In this document: positions 47,796 to 59,666 of the stretch, piece after piece
Position numbering within the stretch: position 1 is the stretch's first letter
Layout: every line of letters begins with the position of its first letter
From: Burkholderiales bacterium PBB1
GTDB taxonomy: Bacteria > Pseudomonadota > Gammaproteobacteria > Burkholderiales > Burkholderiaceae_C
Direction: 5' to 3'
NCBI GenBank assembly: GCA_002255905.1
Contig: NKIN01000004.1
Location: forward strand, 186,001-250,000
Length of the DNA stretch: 64,000 nt
Made by a program: the position numbers and the translations under genes
The notes under the pieces: model-generated
What the model was told of the DNA's origin: nothing
Database searches by the model: none
The model's input: only the letters and a program-made list of their open reading frames with translations

Positions 47796-48505
47796 TGACC
47801 CCGGAGTTCTGGATCGCCGTCGGCCAGATCATCATGATCGACATCCTGCTCGGCGGCGACAACGCGGTGGTCATCGCACTGGCTTGCCGCAAGCTGCCGC
47901 CGGCCCAGCGCCGTCAGGGCATCCTGTGGGGCACGGCAGGGGCCATCGTGTTGCGCGTGATCCTGATCTTCTTCGCGTTGCAGCTGCTGGCGATCCCCTT
48001 GCTGAAGCTGGTCGGCGCCATCCTGCTGGTGTGGATCGGTGTGAAGCTGCTGCTGCCCGAAGACGATGACGGCCACGCCAACATCGAAGGCAGCGACAAG
48101 CTGTGGGGTGCCGTGAAGACGGTCATCGTGGCCGATCTCGTGATGAGCCTCGACAACGTGATCGCCATTGCCGGTGCCGCCGAAACCGCCGGCGGCGACC
48201 ACACGATGCCGCTGGTCATCTTCGGCCTGCTGGTCAGCATCCCCATCATCGTCTGGGGCAGCCAACTGGTCATCAAGCTGATGGACCGCTACCCGCTCAT
48301 CATCACGCTGGGCGCGATGCTGCTGGGGTGGATCGCCGGCACGATGGCGGTCGGTGACCCTGCGCTGACCAACCCTGAAGTCATGCCGCAGCTGCCCAAG
48401 CTGCCGCCCGATGGCTGGATCAAGTACGCCGCTGGCGTGGCCGGTGCACTGCTGGTCTACGCGACCGGCCGCGGCCTGCAGGCGCGGCGCGGCGCCTCTG
48501 GCTGA
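47783..48505 (+). CDS. TerC-family membrane protein (YjbE type)
   Basis: A 240-residue integral protein of the TerC family with the paired acidic motifs IDILLGGDNAVVIAL and VADLVMSLDNVIAIAG, which are linked to metal (Mn2+) export. Roughly seven helices. The ATG at 47783 has a GGAA ribosome site; the ATG at 47795, exactly overlapping the P450 stop (TGATG), is the alternative. No riboswitch leader is present, unlike the second TerC gene at 59.7 kb. Confidence 0.88.
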   Translation: MQALMTPEFWIAVGQIIMIDILLGGDNAVVIALACRKLPPAQRRQGILWGTAGAIVLRVILIFFALQLLAIPLLKLVGAILLVWIGVKLLLPEDDDGHANIEGSDKLWGAVKTVIVADLVMSLDNVIAIAGAAETAGGDHTMPLVIFGLLVSIPIIVWGSQLVIKLMDRYPLIITLGAMLLGWIAGTMAVGDPALTNPEVMPQLPKLPPDGWIKYAAGVAGALLVYATGRGLQARRGASG

Positions 48506-48516
48506 GAGAGCAGGCC

Positions 48517-49479
48517 ATGACTCAGGCGTTCGACCGTGACCGGCTGGGTCGCTACCGGATCGAACGCCTGCTGGGCCGTGGCGCCATGGGCGCGGTGGTG
48601 CTGGGCCGCGATGCCGACACGGGGCGTCAGGCAGCCATCAAGACCTTGTCGTTGTCAAACGAGTTCTCCGCCGACGAAGTGATCGAAGCGCGCGCGCGCT
48701 TCTTCCGTGAAGCCGACGCCGCTCGTCGGCTACAGCACCCGGACATCGTGACGATCTACGACACCGGCCAGGCCGGCCCGCTGGCCTACATCGCGATGGA
48801 ATACGTTGTCGGCCACGATCTGCAGCGCCACACCGAGGTCGGTCAGCTGTTGCCACTGCCGCTGGTTGTGCACATCGGTGCGCGGGTGGCCCACGCGCTG
48901 GCCCATGCCCACCGCCAGGGCGTGATCCACCGCGATGTCAAGCCTGCCAACGTGATGATCGATGCGTCGGCCGGCGTGGTGAAAGTCACCGACTTCGGTG
49001 TGGCCCGCATCGCCGATGCCTGCCGCACCCGGACCGGCATGCTGCTGGGCACGCCCACCTACATGTCGCCCGAGCAGCTGTCCGGCCTAAGGGTCGATGG
49101 GCGCACCGATTTGTACTCGCTGGGCGTCACGCTGTTCCAGCTGCTGACCGGCGCGCTGCCCTACTGCGGCGAATCGATGGCGCGCCTGATGTACGGCATC
49201 GTCAACGAGGTGGCACCCGATGTGCGCACGCTGCGCCCTGACGTGCCGCAAGCGTTGGCCAGCGTGCTGGCGCAGACGCTGGCCAAGGCGCCTGAGGCCC
49301 GCTACGCCGATGGGCTCCAACTCGCCCAGGCCTTGGACGCCGTGGCTGCACTGTGGCCTGGCGCGCCGCTGGCCCTGCCGAGCGATGTGGCACCCGCCAC
49401 CGCCACCCCCGAAGTGGATACTTTTGCCTCGACCGTGAAATCGTCACGCCCCGATCCGGGGCACAATTCCGCTCCGTGA
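48517..49479 (+). CDS. Serine/threonine protein kinase
   Basis: A 320-residue eukaryotic-like kinase with a complete catalytic domain: glycine loop LGRGAMGAVVLG, AIKTL lysine, HRDVKPANV catalytic loop, DFG, and GTPTYMSPEQL activation segment. There is no transmembrane helix, unlike PknB-type kinases; a short C-terminal tail is rich in Ser/Thr. It is followed by a PP2C phosphatase and an FHA protein. Confidence 0.94.
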   Translation: MTQAFDRDRLGRYRIERLLGRGAMGAVVLGRDADTGRQAAIKTLSLSNEFSADEVIEARARFFREADAARRLQHPDIVTIYDTGQAGPLAYIAMEYVVGHDLQRHTEVGQLLPLPLVVHIGARVAHALAHAHRQGVIHRDVKPANVMIDASAGVVKVTDFGVARIADACRTRTGMLLGTPTYMSPEQLSGLRVDGRTDLYSLGVTLFQLLTGALPYCGESMARLMYGIVNEVAPDVRTLRPDVPQALASVLAQTLAKAPEARYADGLQLAQALDAVAALWPGAPLALPSDVAPATATPEVDTFASTVKSSRPDPGHNSAP

Positions 49480-49604
49480 CTGCCCCTGCCCCTACCGACT
49501 GCCGACGTCACCAGCCGCTCCAACGGCCCGCGCGGCAGCGGTTTTGGCAAAGTGGCTCGCGCTGACGCGTTTCCCCACTCCTGCCCGAGCCCCCGCTGCT
49601 TTAC

Positions 49605-50387
49605 ATGCCGTTCGAGTTTTTCAGCGCCACCGACACCGGCCGCGCGCGCAACAACAACGAGGACTCGGTGGCGGTCGACCCGGCTTCGGCGCTGGTGGTG
49701 CTGGCCGACGGCATGGGGGGCTACAACGCGGGTGAGGTCGCCAGCCAGATGGCCACTTCCTTCATCAGCACCGAACTTGGCCGTTGGCTCACCGAGGCCG
49801 CTTCCAATGCCACCGATGCCGACGTGCGCCGGGCGATGGACATCTGCGTGGACAACGCCAACCGCGCCATCTTCAATGCCGCCAGCACCAACCCGCAGTA
49901 TGCCGGCATGGGCACGACGCTCGTGGTGGGCGTGTTCCGCGAAGGACGGCTGCTGCTGGGCCATGTCGGCGACTCACGCGGCTACCGGCTGCGCGCCGGG
50001 AAGTTCATGCGCATCACCCACGACCATTCGCTGCTGCAGGAGCAGATCGACGCCGGGCTGATCACAGAAGAGCAGGCCGCGTTCTCCTCCAACAAGAACC
50101 TGGTGACCCGCGCCGTGGGTGTCGAAGACAGCGTGATGCTGGAGTCGCACCTGCACGAGTTGCTGCCCGGCGATCTGGTGCTGCTGTGCTCTGACGGGCT
50201 GTCGGACATGCTCGACGACGAGCACATTGGCCAGCTGCTGCAGTCCGGCGACGATCTCGAGGCACTGGCTCACGCCCTGATTTCCGCCGCCAACGAAGCC
50301 GGCGGAAAAGATAACATTGCCGTCATCTTGGCGCGAGTTCAAGCAGCAGCGGGGGCTGGGCGGTCCTGGTGGCCGTTCAAGCGCTGA
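49605..50387 (+). CDS. PP2C-family protein phosphatase
   Basis: A 260-residue Ser/Thr phosphatase with the metal-binding motifs ARNNNEDSV, LADGMGGYNAGE, HVGDSRGYRLR, CSDGLSDML and GGKDNIAV. It would oppose the neighbouring kinase. The first ATG is at 49605, 125 bp after the kinase stop, with no other gene between. Confidence 0.94.
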   Translation: MPFEFFSATDTGRARNNNEDSVAVDPASALVVLADGMGGYNAGEVASQMATSFISTELGRWLTEAASNATDADVRRAMDICVDNANRAIFNAASTNPQYAGMGTTLVVGVFREGRLLLGHVGDSRGYRLRAGKFMRITHDHSLLQEQIDAGLITEEQAAFSSNKNLVTRAVGVEDSVMLESHLHELLPGDLVLLCSDGLSDMLDDEHIGQLLQSGDDLEALAHALISAANEAGGKDNIAVILARVQAAAGAGRSWWPFKR

Positions 50388-50458
50388 GTCGCACAACGGC
50401 TCGACCGCCCGCGCAACCATCTTCCGCCACGACGACACAACAATAGACGAGGTCAAGC

Positions 50459-51121
50459 ATGGGCAAACTGGTGGTATCGCTCGACGGCGTGGTGATCAAG
50501 GAAGTGCAGATCACCAAGGACAAGACCACGCTCGGACGCCGGCCCTACAACGACATCGTCATCGACAACCTGGCCGTCAGCGGCGAACACGCCGTGCTGC
50601 AGATGCTGGGCGCCGATGTCTTCATCGAAGACCTGAACAGCACCAACGGCACCTACATCAACGGCAAGGCCGTCAAGAAGCAGCTGCTGGCGCACAACGA
50701 CACCGTCGAGATCGGCAAATACAAGATCAAGTTCCTGGTGGCCGACGGCGGCGACTACGAAGCCACCCAGATCCTGCGCCCAGGTACCCAGACACAGCAG
50801 CCACCCGGTCTGCAGCGAGCCTCCGGCTTCGGCGGCCCTTCGGGTTTTGGCGCCTTGGGCGGCGCTGCGTCGATCAAGGTCTTGAACGGGGCGGCTGCGG
50901 GTCGCGAAGTCAGCCTGACCAAGGTGGTCACCACCATCGGCAAGCCCGGCGTGCAGGTCGCGTCGATCACGAAGCGGCCAACCGGCTACGTGTTCGCGCA
51001 CGTGGAGGGCGCTGCACGCCCCACCGTCAACGGCAACCCGCTGGTCACCGAGACCACCCAGCTGCGCGATGGTGACGTGATCGAACTGGCGGGCACGCAG
51101 ATGCAATTCATCAACCGGTAG
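50459..51121 (+). CDS. FHA-domain protein, likely kinase substrate
   Basis: A 220-residue protein with an N-terminal FHA domain (TLGRRPYNDIVIDN, SGEHAVL, STNGTYING) that binds phosphothreonine, a Gly/Pro-rich linker, and a second FHA-like domain (TTIGKPGVQV, PTVNGNPLV, LRDGDVIELAGTQMQF). The linker starts with YEATQIL; Thr103 is in the TQ context that kinases of this type phosphorylate in GarA- and Fha-like proteins. It completes a kinase-phosphatase-FHA set. Confidence 0.92.
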   Translation: MGKLVVSLDGVVIKEVQITKDKTTLGRRPYNDIVIDNLAVSGEHAVLQMLGADVFIEDLNSTNGTYINGKAVKKQLLAHNDTVEIGKYKIKFLVADGGDYEATQILRPGTQTQQPPGLQRASGFGGPSGFGALGGAASIKVLNGAAAGREVSLTKVVTTIGKPGVQVASITKRPTGYVFAHVEGAARPTVNGNPLVTETTQLRDGDVIELAGTQMQFINR

Positions 51122-51315
51122 CCGAGGTGGGGGCGCACCGCTTGTGCGCCTGCCGTGAATCTTTCACGGCGACCTCTGCTCGGTTCAGTACCGCAGCGTG
51201 ACCTTGCTGCAAACGCGACTTCCGCCCCTTGTCGGCGCTGGCGCTCGGCCTCAATATTTGGCGCAGTCCTCGATGCGTCCAGCGCCGTGCCCGTTCTCGC
51301 TTCTGCCCCCACCCC

Positions 51316-52095
51316 ATGACCCTGCGCGTGCTCGGCTGTTCCGGCTCGATCGCGGCGGGTTGCAAAACCACTGCTTTTCTGCTCGATGACGATGTGCTGA
51401 TCGACGCCGGCAGTGGCGTCGGCGACCTGTCGCTCGATGCGCTGACGCGCATTGACCATGTGTTCATCAGCCACTCTCACCTCGACCACATCCTGTCAAT
51501 TGCCTTGCTGGCTGACAGCGTGATGCGCGCCCGATTGGCTCAGGGCCGCGGGCCGATCCAGGTGCATGCGTTGCCCGAGACCCTGGCAGCACTGCGCACC
51601 CACATCTTCAATGGCGTCATCTGGCCCGACTTCACCCGCTTGCCCAGTGCCGACAGTCCGGTGTTGCGCCTGTTGCCGTTCGTGGTGGGTGATGTGCTGA
51701 CAGGCCTGGGCCGCAAGCGGCGCCGCATCGAGGTGCTGAGCGCAGCCCACACCGTGCCGGCCGTCGGCTTTGCGGTCGATGACGGGCGCTGGGTCTACAG
51801 CGGCGACACCGGCCCCAACCCAGCGCTGTGGCAGCGACTGCGGACGATGCCCGTGGCGCACCTCGTCATCGAAACAGCGTTCAGCGACGAGGAGCGCCAA
51901 CTGGCCGAGATCAGCCGCCACCTGTGTCCGACGGCGCTCGGCCAGGAGCTGATGCAACTGGCCGGCAGCGTCGATGTGGGCATCACCCACATCAAGCCCG
52001 GCGAGATGGACGCGGTGATGGCCGAGATCGGCCGCCTGCGCCTGCCGCACAAGGTCCGCGCCCTCAGCGCGGGTGACGACCTGAGGCTGGTCTGA
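51316..52095 (+). CDS. Metallo-beta-lactamase-fold hydrolase (class II cyclic-nucleotide phosphodiesterase-like)
   Basis: A 259-residue enzyme with the metal motif FISHSHLDHIL and LGCSGSIAAGCKTTAFLLD at the N-terminus; the layout resembles class II 3',5'-cyclic-nucleotide phosphodiesterases (PF02112). The ATG at 51316 is selected because MTLRVLGCSGS is the family start; a codon 87 bp upstream is in frame. It follows the FHA gene after 194 bp and precedes pilA. Confidence 0.82.
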   Translation: MTLRVLGCSGSIAAGCKTTAFLLDDDVLIDAGSGVGDLSLDALTRIDHVFISHSHLDHILSIALLADSVMRARLAQGRGPIQVHALPETLAALRTHIFNGVIWPDFTRLPSADSPVLRLLPFVVGDVLTGLGRKRRRIEVLSAAHTVPAVGFAVDDGRWVYSGDTGPNPALWQRLRTMPVAHLVIETAFSDEERQLAEISRHLCPTALGQELMQLAGSVDVGITHIKPGEMDAVMAEIGRLRLPHKVRALSAGDDLRLV

Positions 52096-52100
52096 CCTGA

Positions 52101-54489
<2,389 letters not shown>

Positions 54490-54710
54490 GTCTGAGTCGG
54501 GCCGATTGCGATGCCGCTCTTGCGGGGAAAGCGAACCGAAGCTTGACCTGCGGGCGTAGCCTCCGACTGGGTCGCCGCGATTACGATCGCGCACTCAGAA
54601 GGAACGTGACATGGCCGTAACACCCGACAGCTCCAGATTCGAACTCCAGGCCGGGTTGTGTTGCTGCTGAAGGCGTCACCTCGACGCGTGTGAGGACACG
54701 AACGGCCTCG

Positions 54711-56549
54711 ATGGACTACCCACCCTCCGGGCACTTTGCCCAGCGGCTGCTTTTCGCTATCGCCGCCCTCCTTGCCACCGTGCCAGCCGCACTGCTGGCG
54801 GTCAATCTTCCTCCTTCCGCCACATTCCTGAATCAGGCGGCTGCGGTGTCGGGATGGGGTGCGTTTTGCTCAGTGCTTGCGCTGCCGCTAATCCGCAGGT
54901 CCTCCCTGTTTCCGCGGCAAGTGGACGGTGGGCTCTGGTCTTTGCTGCTCGCCCTCGCCGTGCTGATCGTCGCGTGTGGCATGTCCTGGGCCATCCACGG
55001 TCTGCCCGCATCGATGGCCTTGTCTGCCGTCGGCCTGTTGGCTGCTGCCGGCCTGGTGGCAGTGATGGGGGCGGCAACGATGGCCTCTGGCGGTGGGGTG
55101 GCCGCGTTTCGTGCGCTGTGCATGGCGTTGACGGTGGCCGGCGTGCTCAGTGTGGCCGTGGGCATGGTGCAGGTGTTTGCCCCCTCGTGGGCCGATGGCG
55201 AGTGGATCGCTAACACGGCGCTGGAAGGCCGCGCGTCTGGCAATCTGCGCCAGCCCAACCACCTGAGCAGCCTGCTGCTGTGGTCGTTGGTGGGCGCGAT
55301 GTGGCTCTCCGCATCGCTGCAGGGCCAACGCTCGCGGCTGGCGCGCACAGGGTTGTTGGTGCTGATGGCGGGCTTCATCTTCGGTCTGGTTCTCAGCGGT
55401 TCGCGCACGGGCATGTTGGGCGTCCTCGCGCTGGCCGCTTGGGGTGCCCTCGATCGCACCTTGTCGCGGCGATCACGCCTCGTGTTGTGTCTGTCGCCCG
55501 TGGTCTACGCGCTGTGCTGGGCAGGGCTGACCAGCTGGGCCGACCTCACAGGCCATGTGTTCGGTGGCGCCGCGCGGCTGCGCAACGAGACCGACATTTC
55601 CAGTTCGCGGTTCGGCATCTGGTCTGACACGCTGGGACTGATCGCTCAGCACCCGTGGCTTGGCGTGGGTTGGGGTGAGTTCAACCTGGCCTGGTCGCTG
55701 ACGCCATTCCCGCATCGGCCGGGGGCGTTCTTCGACCACACGCACAACCTGTTGCTGCAGTGGGCGGTCGAGCTGGGGATCCCGCTCGCGCTGTCGGTCA
55801 GTGCGCTGATGAGCTGGGCGATGTGGCGTGGCTGGTGCGCCAGTCGCCAGAGAGTGAAGGCGGCCGATCTTGAGCACGCGCGGCTGCTGCGCTCGGCGTG
55901 GATGATGGTGCTGCTGGTGATCTGGCACAGCCTGCTCGAGTACCCGCTGTGGTATGCCTATTTCCTGCTTCCGGCGGCTTTCGCCTGGGGCCTGTGCCTG
56001 GGTGCGGATAGCGCCAGGCCGGTGCTGCGAGGCTCGCCGTCGGATGCAAGCCCGTTGCGGATGCCACCGGTTCGGCAGGGCGTCACCGCCCAAGGTGTGG
56101 CGCTGTTGGCTGCTGCGCTGATGCTTGCGGCCGGTGGCCTGGCCTCGGTGATCGACTACCTGCCGGTGGTGGCCATCTTTGAGCCTGCCGACGACGCCCC
56201 ACCGCTGGCGGACCGGATCGCGGCGGGGCGTCGCACCTGGCTGTTTTCACATCACGCCGATTACGCTGCGGCCACCACCAGCCAGTCGCCCGACGACGTA
56301 CTGCGCGCCATGGACGGTGCAAAGCACTTCCTGCTCGATACCCGGCTGATGATGGCGTGGGCGAACGCACTGGCCGAGGTCGGCGACATCGAGCGTGCGC
56401 GGCACGTGGCTGCACGATTGCGTGAATTCCACAATGCCGCGTCGAAGGCCTTCTTTGCGCCGTGTGACGACAAACCCGATGCGGCCGCCGAGCCGCCGTT
56501 CCAGTGCGTGGCACCCTCGCGCGAGCTGGACTACCGGGACTTCAGATAA
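54711..56549 (+). CDS. Second PglL/Wzy-family ligase
   Basis: A 612-residue membrane protein similar in plan to the previous gene: about 12 helices, QPNHLSSLLLWSLVG, GVGWGEFNLAW, and FFDHTHNLLLQWAVELGIP with the HxHN motif, followed by a soluble C-terminal domain. It might be a second oligosaccharyltransferase, an O-antigen-type ligase or polymerase. An in-frame GTG at 54690 is an alternative start. The 221-bp gap before it contains no gene or tRNA. Confidence 0.85.
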   Translation: MDYPPSGHFAQRLLFAIAALLATVPAALLAVNLPPSATFLNQAAAVSGWGAFCSVLALPLIRRSSLFPRQVDGGLWSLLLALAVLIVACGMSWAIHGLPASMALSAVGLLAAAGLVAVMGAATMASGGGVAAFRALCMALTVAGVLSVAVGMVQVFAPSWADGEWIANTALEGRASGNLRQPNHLSSLLLWSLVGAMWLSASLQGQRSRLARTGLLVLMAGFIFGLVLSGSRTGMLGVLALAAWGALDRTLSRRSRLVLCLSPVVYALCWAGLTSWADLTGHVFGGAARLRNETDISSSRFGIWSDTLGLIAQHPWLGVGWGEFNLAWSLTPFPHRPGAFFDHTHNLLLQWAVELGIPLALSVSALMSWAMWRGWCASRQRVKAADLEHARLLRSAWMMVLLVIWHSLLEYPLWYAYFLLPAAFAWGLCLGADSARPVLRGSPSDASPLRMPPVRQGVTAQGVALLAAALMLAAGGLASVIDYLPVVAIFEPADDAPPLADRIAAGRRTWLFSHHADYAAATTSQSPDDVLRAMDGAKHFLLDTRLMMAWANALAEVGDIERARHVAARLREFHNAASKAFFAPCDDKPDAAAEPPFQCVAPSRELDYRDFR

Positions 56550-56573
56550 GGCGCGAACCGCGCCGTTGGCGTC

Positions 56574-57134
56574 TCAGCGTGCAGCCTCCTGGCTGACCCA
56601 GTCGCCCGATTTGCCGCCGTGCTTCTCGAGCACCTGGATCTCGCCCATCACCATGCCGCGGTCGGCAGCCTTGCACATGTCGTAGATCGTGAGCAGGCCG
56701 ATCTGCACAGCGGTCAGCGCCTCCATTTCGACGCCGGTTCGGCCCCGCGTCTCGACCTGGGCGGTGCAGCGAATGACGCAGGCAGCGCGGTCGATGTCGA
56801 AATCGATGACGACCCGGGTGATGGGCAAGGGGTGGCACAGCGGAATCAGATCGGCGGTGCGTTTGGCGGCCTGGATCGCGGCAATGCGTGCGACGCCCAG
56901 CACATCACCTTTCTTTGCCTGGCCGCCATCGATCAGCGCCAGTGTGGCTGGCAACATGCGGATCTCACCCCTGGCCCGCGCGACACGGTGGGTTTCGGCC
57001 TTCGCTGACACATCGACCATGTGCGCCTGCCCAACGGCATCGAAATGCGTCAGCGGCGAACCGGTTGGTGCGGCAAACGCCAAGGGCTCGTCGGGAAGAC
57101 TGGCGGGGCCCGTGCCTTCGGCAGATGGGGTCAT
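56574..57134 (-). CDS. moaC: Cyclic pyranopterin monophosphate synthase
   Basis: MoaC makes cyclic pyranopterin monophosphate in molybdenum-cofactor synthesis. The 186 residues have the family motifs [19 protein letters not shown], and [24 protein letters not shown]. The ATG at 57134 is selected. It is a single gene here, convergent with the second ligase. Confidence 0.95.
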   Translation of the reverse strand: MTPSAEGTGPASLPDEPLAFAAPTGSPLTHFDAVGQAHMVDVSAKAETHRVARARGEIRMLPATLALIDGGQAKKGDVLGVARIAAIQAAKRTADLIPLCHPLPITRVVIDFDIDRAACVIRCTAQVETRGRTGVEMEALTAVQIGLLTIYDMCKAADRGMVMGEIQVLEKHGGKSGDWVSQEAAR

Positions 57135-57252
57135 GGTGAGCAACAAAGCAGCAATGTCCTGCTGGCATCATAGTGATGCGGGGCGGTTGATGGCGGCATC
57201 GGAACTGTTGCGCCGATCAACACTCTGACTCACCACCTCTGCGAAAGTCTTC

Positions 57253-58962
57253 TTGATCCGCAAACCCGTCCGCCTCTACCGTACCGCACGGCCTCTGTCG
57301 TGTCGGGCTCGGCTCGGGCTGCTCAGCATGGCCGTGATGGCGTGCGTGTGGGCATCTGGCGCCCAGGCCCAGAACAACCTCCCGGCACTCGGCGACAGCG
57401 CGTCCGAGGACTTCAGCCTGACGACCGAGCGGCATCTGGGCGACGCGATCATGCGCGACATCCGGCGCGATCCGGACTACCTCGACGATCCGATCCTGCT
57501 GGAGTATTTGCAATCGCTTTGGCAACCTCTGCTGGCGGCCGCCAAGGTGCGTGGCGATCTCGGCGAAGACCTGAGCGAGCGGTTTCCCTACCAGCCCTTC
57601 CTGGTCAAGGATCCCAGCGTCAATGCGTTTGCGCTGCCTGGCGGATACATGGGTGTGCACCTCGGCTTGATGGCGATCACGCAGACCCGTGATGAGCTGG
57701 CCTCGGTGCTGGCGCACGAGATGACGCACATCAACCAGCGCCACATCGCCCGCAGTTTCGCCAACAGCCGGCAGCAGTCACTGATCAGCATCGCAGCCAC
57801 CATCCTTGGCGTGATCGCCGCCACCCAGTCTGGTGGCGGTGACGCTGCCGGTGCGCTGATCACCAGCGGACAGGCGGTCGGCATCCAGGGGCAATTGAAC
57901 TTCTCGCGTGACATGGAGCGCGAAGCCGATCGCATCGGGGCGTCGGTGATGACCAGTGCGGGCTTCGATCCCGCAGGCATGGCGTCGATGTTCGAACGAT
58001 TGCAGAAGGCCTCGCGCTTGAACGACAGCGGCAACTTTCCCTATCTGCGCAGCCACCCGCTGACCACCGCGCGCATCGGCGAGGCCCGTGCGCGACTGGA
58101 GGCCGGCGAAGCCTCAGGCACCTCGGTGCTGCCCCCCGTGGTGCTGGTCTCGGGATCGATCGCGACGCCGCTCGAGCACACTGCCGCGCTGGCGCGTGCC
58201 CGCGTGCTGATGGACCCGCGTGTCGAGGCGCTGCAGCGCTGGCAACGGCTGGACATCGAGAACGCGTCCGGCGATGCCACCCGCACCGAGCAGTTCGCCG
58301 ATGCGTATTCGGCCGCATTGGCATCCAGCCTGTTGCGCGACTGGTCGCGTGCCGATGTGTCGATCAAGAAGGCGCTGGACCTCGCGCTGGGCAGCGCAGC
58401 GCCGAAGGCCGTGTCTACGGCCGACACCCTGCCGCCGGTGGATCCGCGTGCCGTGCGTGCGGTGCTGCTGCTTGCCACCGAATCGCAATTGCAGCGTGGC
58501 GATGCGCTGCGGGCGCAAGCCACCTTGGCCCGGCTGACCAAGCCCGCAGCGGGACCGGTGGTTGCCCAGGCCACGCCCACCTCGCGCCCGGTCATGCTGC
58601 TGGGCGCGCAGATCGCGCTGGCGTTGAACACCAGCAAGGACGACGAAGCGCTGCGGCAGGTCTCAGAGCAGTTGCAGACCTGGGTCGCGCGCTACCCCTC
58701 CGATCCCGAGGCCTGGGCCATGCTGGGCCGGGTCTCGGCGCAGTTCGGCTGGGGCCTGCGGTCGCTGCGTGCCGATGCGGAATCGCACTACGCGATGGGC
58801 GACCTGCGGGGGGCCATCGACCGCCTGCGTGCCGGCCAGAACCTGGCTCGCAGCAACCAGGCCATGGCCGATTTCGTCGAGTCGTCGGTCATCGATTCGC
58901 GCCTGCGCGTGATCGAGGCACAGCGCAAGCAACTGCTGACGGAGCAGCTCGGCTACCAGTGA
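57253..58962 (+). CDS. bepA: M48 metalloprotease with TPR tail (BepA-like)
   Basis: A 569-residue periplasmic protease/chaperone that surveys outer-membrane protein assembly. A signal peptide ends near AQAQ; the zinc motif is LAHEMTHINQRH (His155, Glu156, His159) and the third ligand lies in MEREADRIG. The C-terminal third is helical with TPR-like repeats, as in BepA/YfgC. The only plausible start is TTG at 57253, because the first in-frame ATG leaves a poor signal peptide. Confidence 0.9.
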   Translation: MIRKPVRLYRTARPLSCRARLGLLSMAVMACVWASGAQAQNNLPALGDSASEDFSLTTERHLGDAIMRDIRRDPDYLDDPILLEYLQSLWQPLLAAAKVRGDLGEDLSERFPYQPFLVKDPSVNAFALPGGYMGVHLGLMAITQTRDELASVLAHEMTHINQRHIARSFANSRQQSLISIAATILGVIAATQSGGGDAAGALITSGQAVGIQGQLNFSRDMEREADRIGASVMTSAGFDPAGMASMFERLQKASRLNDSGNFPYLRSHPLTTARIGEARARLEAGEASGTSVLPPVVLVSGSIATPLEHTAALARARVLMDPRVEALQRWQRLDIENASGDATRTEQFADAYSAALASSLLRDWSRADVSIKKALDLALGSAAPKAVSTADTLPPVDPRAVRAVLLLATESQLQRGDALRAQATLARLTKPAAGPVVAQATPTSRPVMLLGAQIALALNTSKDDEALRQVSEQLQTWVARYPSDPEAWAMLGRVSAQFGWGLRSLRADAESHYAMGDLRGAIDRLRAGQNLARSNQAMADFVESSVIDSRLRVIEAQRKQLLTEQLGYQ

Positions 58963-58992
58963 GTCTTGCAGCGCGTTGCCACCGCGCCGGCT

Positions 58993-59346
58993 TCACTTCG
59001 ATGGAAAGAGCCGCTCCATCGCCACATCGATCACCATGCCGCACAGGCTGTAGATCAGGGAGCCGATCAGCGCGGCCGCGAAGCCGGTGACGTTGAAGCC
59101 CGACAGCACATGGGCTGCGAAATAGAACATCAGCGCGTTGATCACGAACAGGAACAGGCCCAGTGTGATCAGCGTGACCGGCAGCGTCAGCAGCACCAGA
59201 ATCGGTCTGAGCAGCGTGTTGAACAGCCCCAGCACGAACGCCGCCACCATGGCCGCGCCAAAACTGTTGACGGCGACGCCGGGATACAGATACGCCACCA
59301 GCAACAGCGCGGCCGCCAGCAGCAGCCATCGAACGATGATCTTCAT
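58993..59346 (-). CDS. Small four-helix membrane protein (phage holin family 4 type)
   Basis: A 117-residue protein with four hydrophobic helices and the conserved FNTLLRPILVLLTLPVTLITLGLFLFVINAL signature split over helices 2 and 3. Proteins of this Pfam type (PF04020) are common chromosomal membrane proteins despite the holin name; no prophage genes are nearby. The ATG at 59346 is used. The role is unknown. Confidence 0.85.
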   Translation of the reverse strand: MKIIVRWLLLAAALLLVAYLYPGVAVNSFGAAMVAAFVLGLFNTLLRPILVLLTLPVTLITLGLFLFVINALMFYFAAHVLSGFNVTGFAAALIGSLIYSLCGMVIDVAMERLFPSK

Positions 59347-59430
59347 GTGGCAAGAATAACCCGCTGCCGGCGCAGAAAACGAGGCGTCACCGCTGAAATC
59401 AGGCGCAAACCACGGCACAATCCTGCGTTG

Positions 59431-59567
59431 CTGAAGGGGGAGTAGCGAACGGCACCCCGCCGTCGCGGCAGCCCGTCAATACGGCCGGTGGCAGGAACGC
59501 CTCCGGCTCGGGCCCGCAGTCAGATCAGCCACCCCGTGGCAGGTCCTCACCCGCAAGACTCTTTGGC
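59431..59567 (+). ncRNA. yybP-ykoY (Mn2+) riboswitch
   Basis: The leader of the alx gene shows both conserved parts of the yybP-ykoY aptamer: GGGGAGTAGC near the 5' end (59437-59446) and GCAAGAC near the 3' end (59554-59560). A closing helix is found: 59431-59437 pairs with 59561-59567 at all seven positions (counting G-U pairs). This riboswitch senses Mn2+ and commonly precedes TerC/Alx and MntP exporters. The gene starts 99 bp downstream. Confidence 0.85.
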
Positions 59568-59666
59568 ACCTCGGTCGTTCGTGAGAGCGCTGTGGTGCTG
59601 TGCTTTGCAGCCATCAGTGCGACAACTTCGGCCGGGTCAGTCCAATCAACTTGACCGGGAGTTTTC

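Noticed and set aside
46514-48265. Long minus-strand frames opposite the P450 and TerC genes
   Set aside because: P450 and TerC motifs are complete on the plus strand; the antisense frames have shadow composition and cross gene boundaries.
54600-54670. Stretch containing GTTCGAATC on the minus strand, like a tRNA T-loop
   Set aside because: The flanking bases do not pair to form a T-stem and no acceptor, D or anticodon arms can be drawn.
58993-59346. Holin-family gene as a sign of a prophage
   Set aside because: No other phage genes, integrase or attachment repeats are present; this Pfam family is common in chromosomes.
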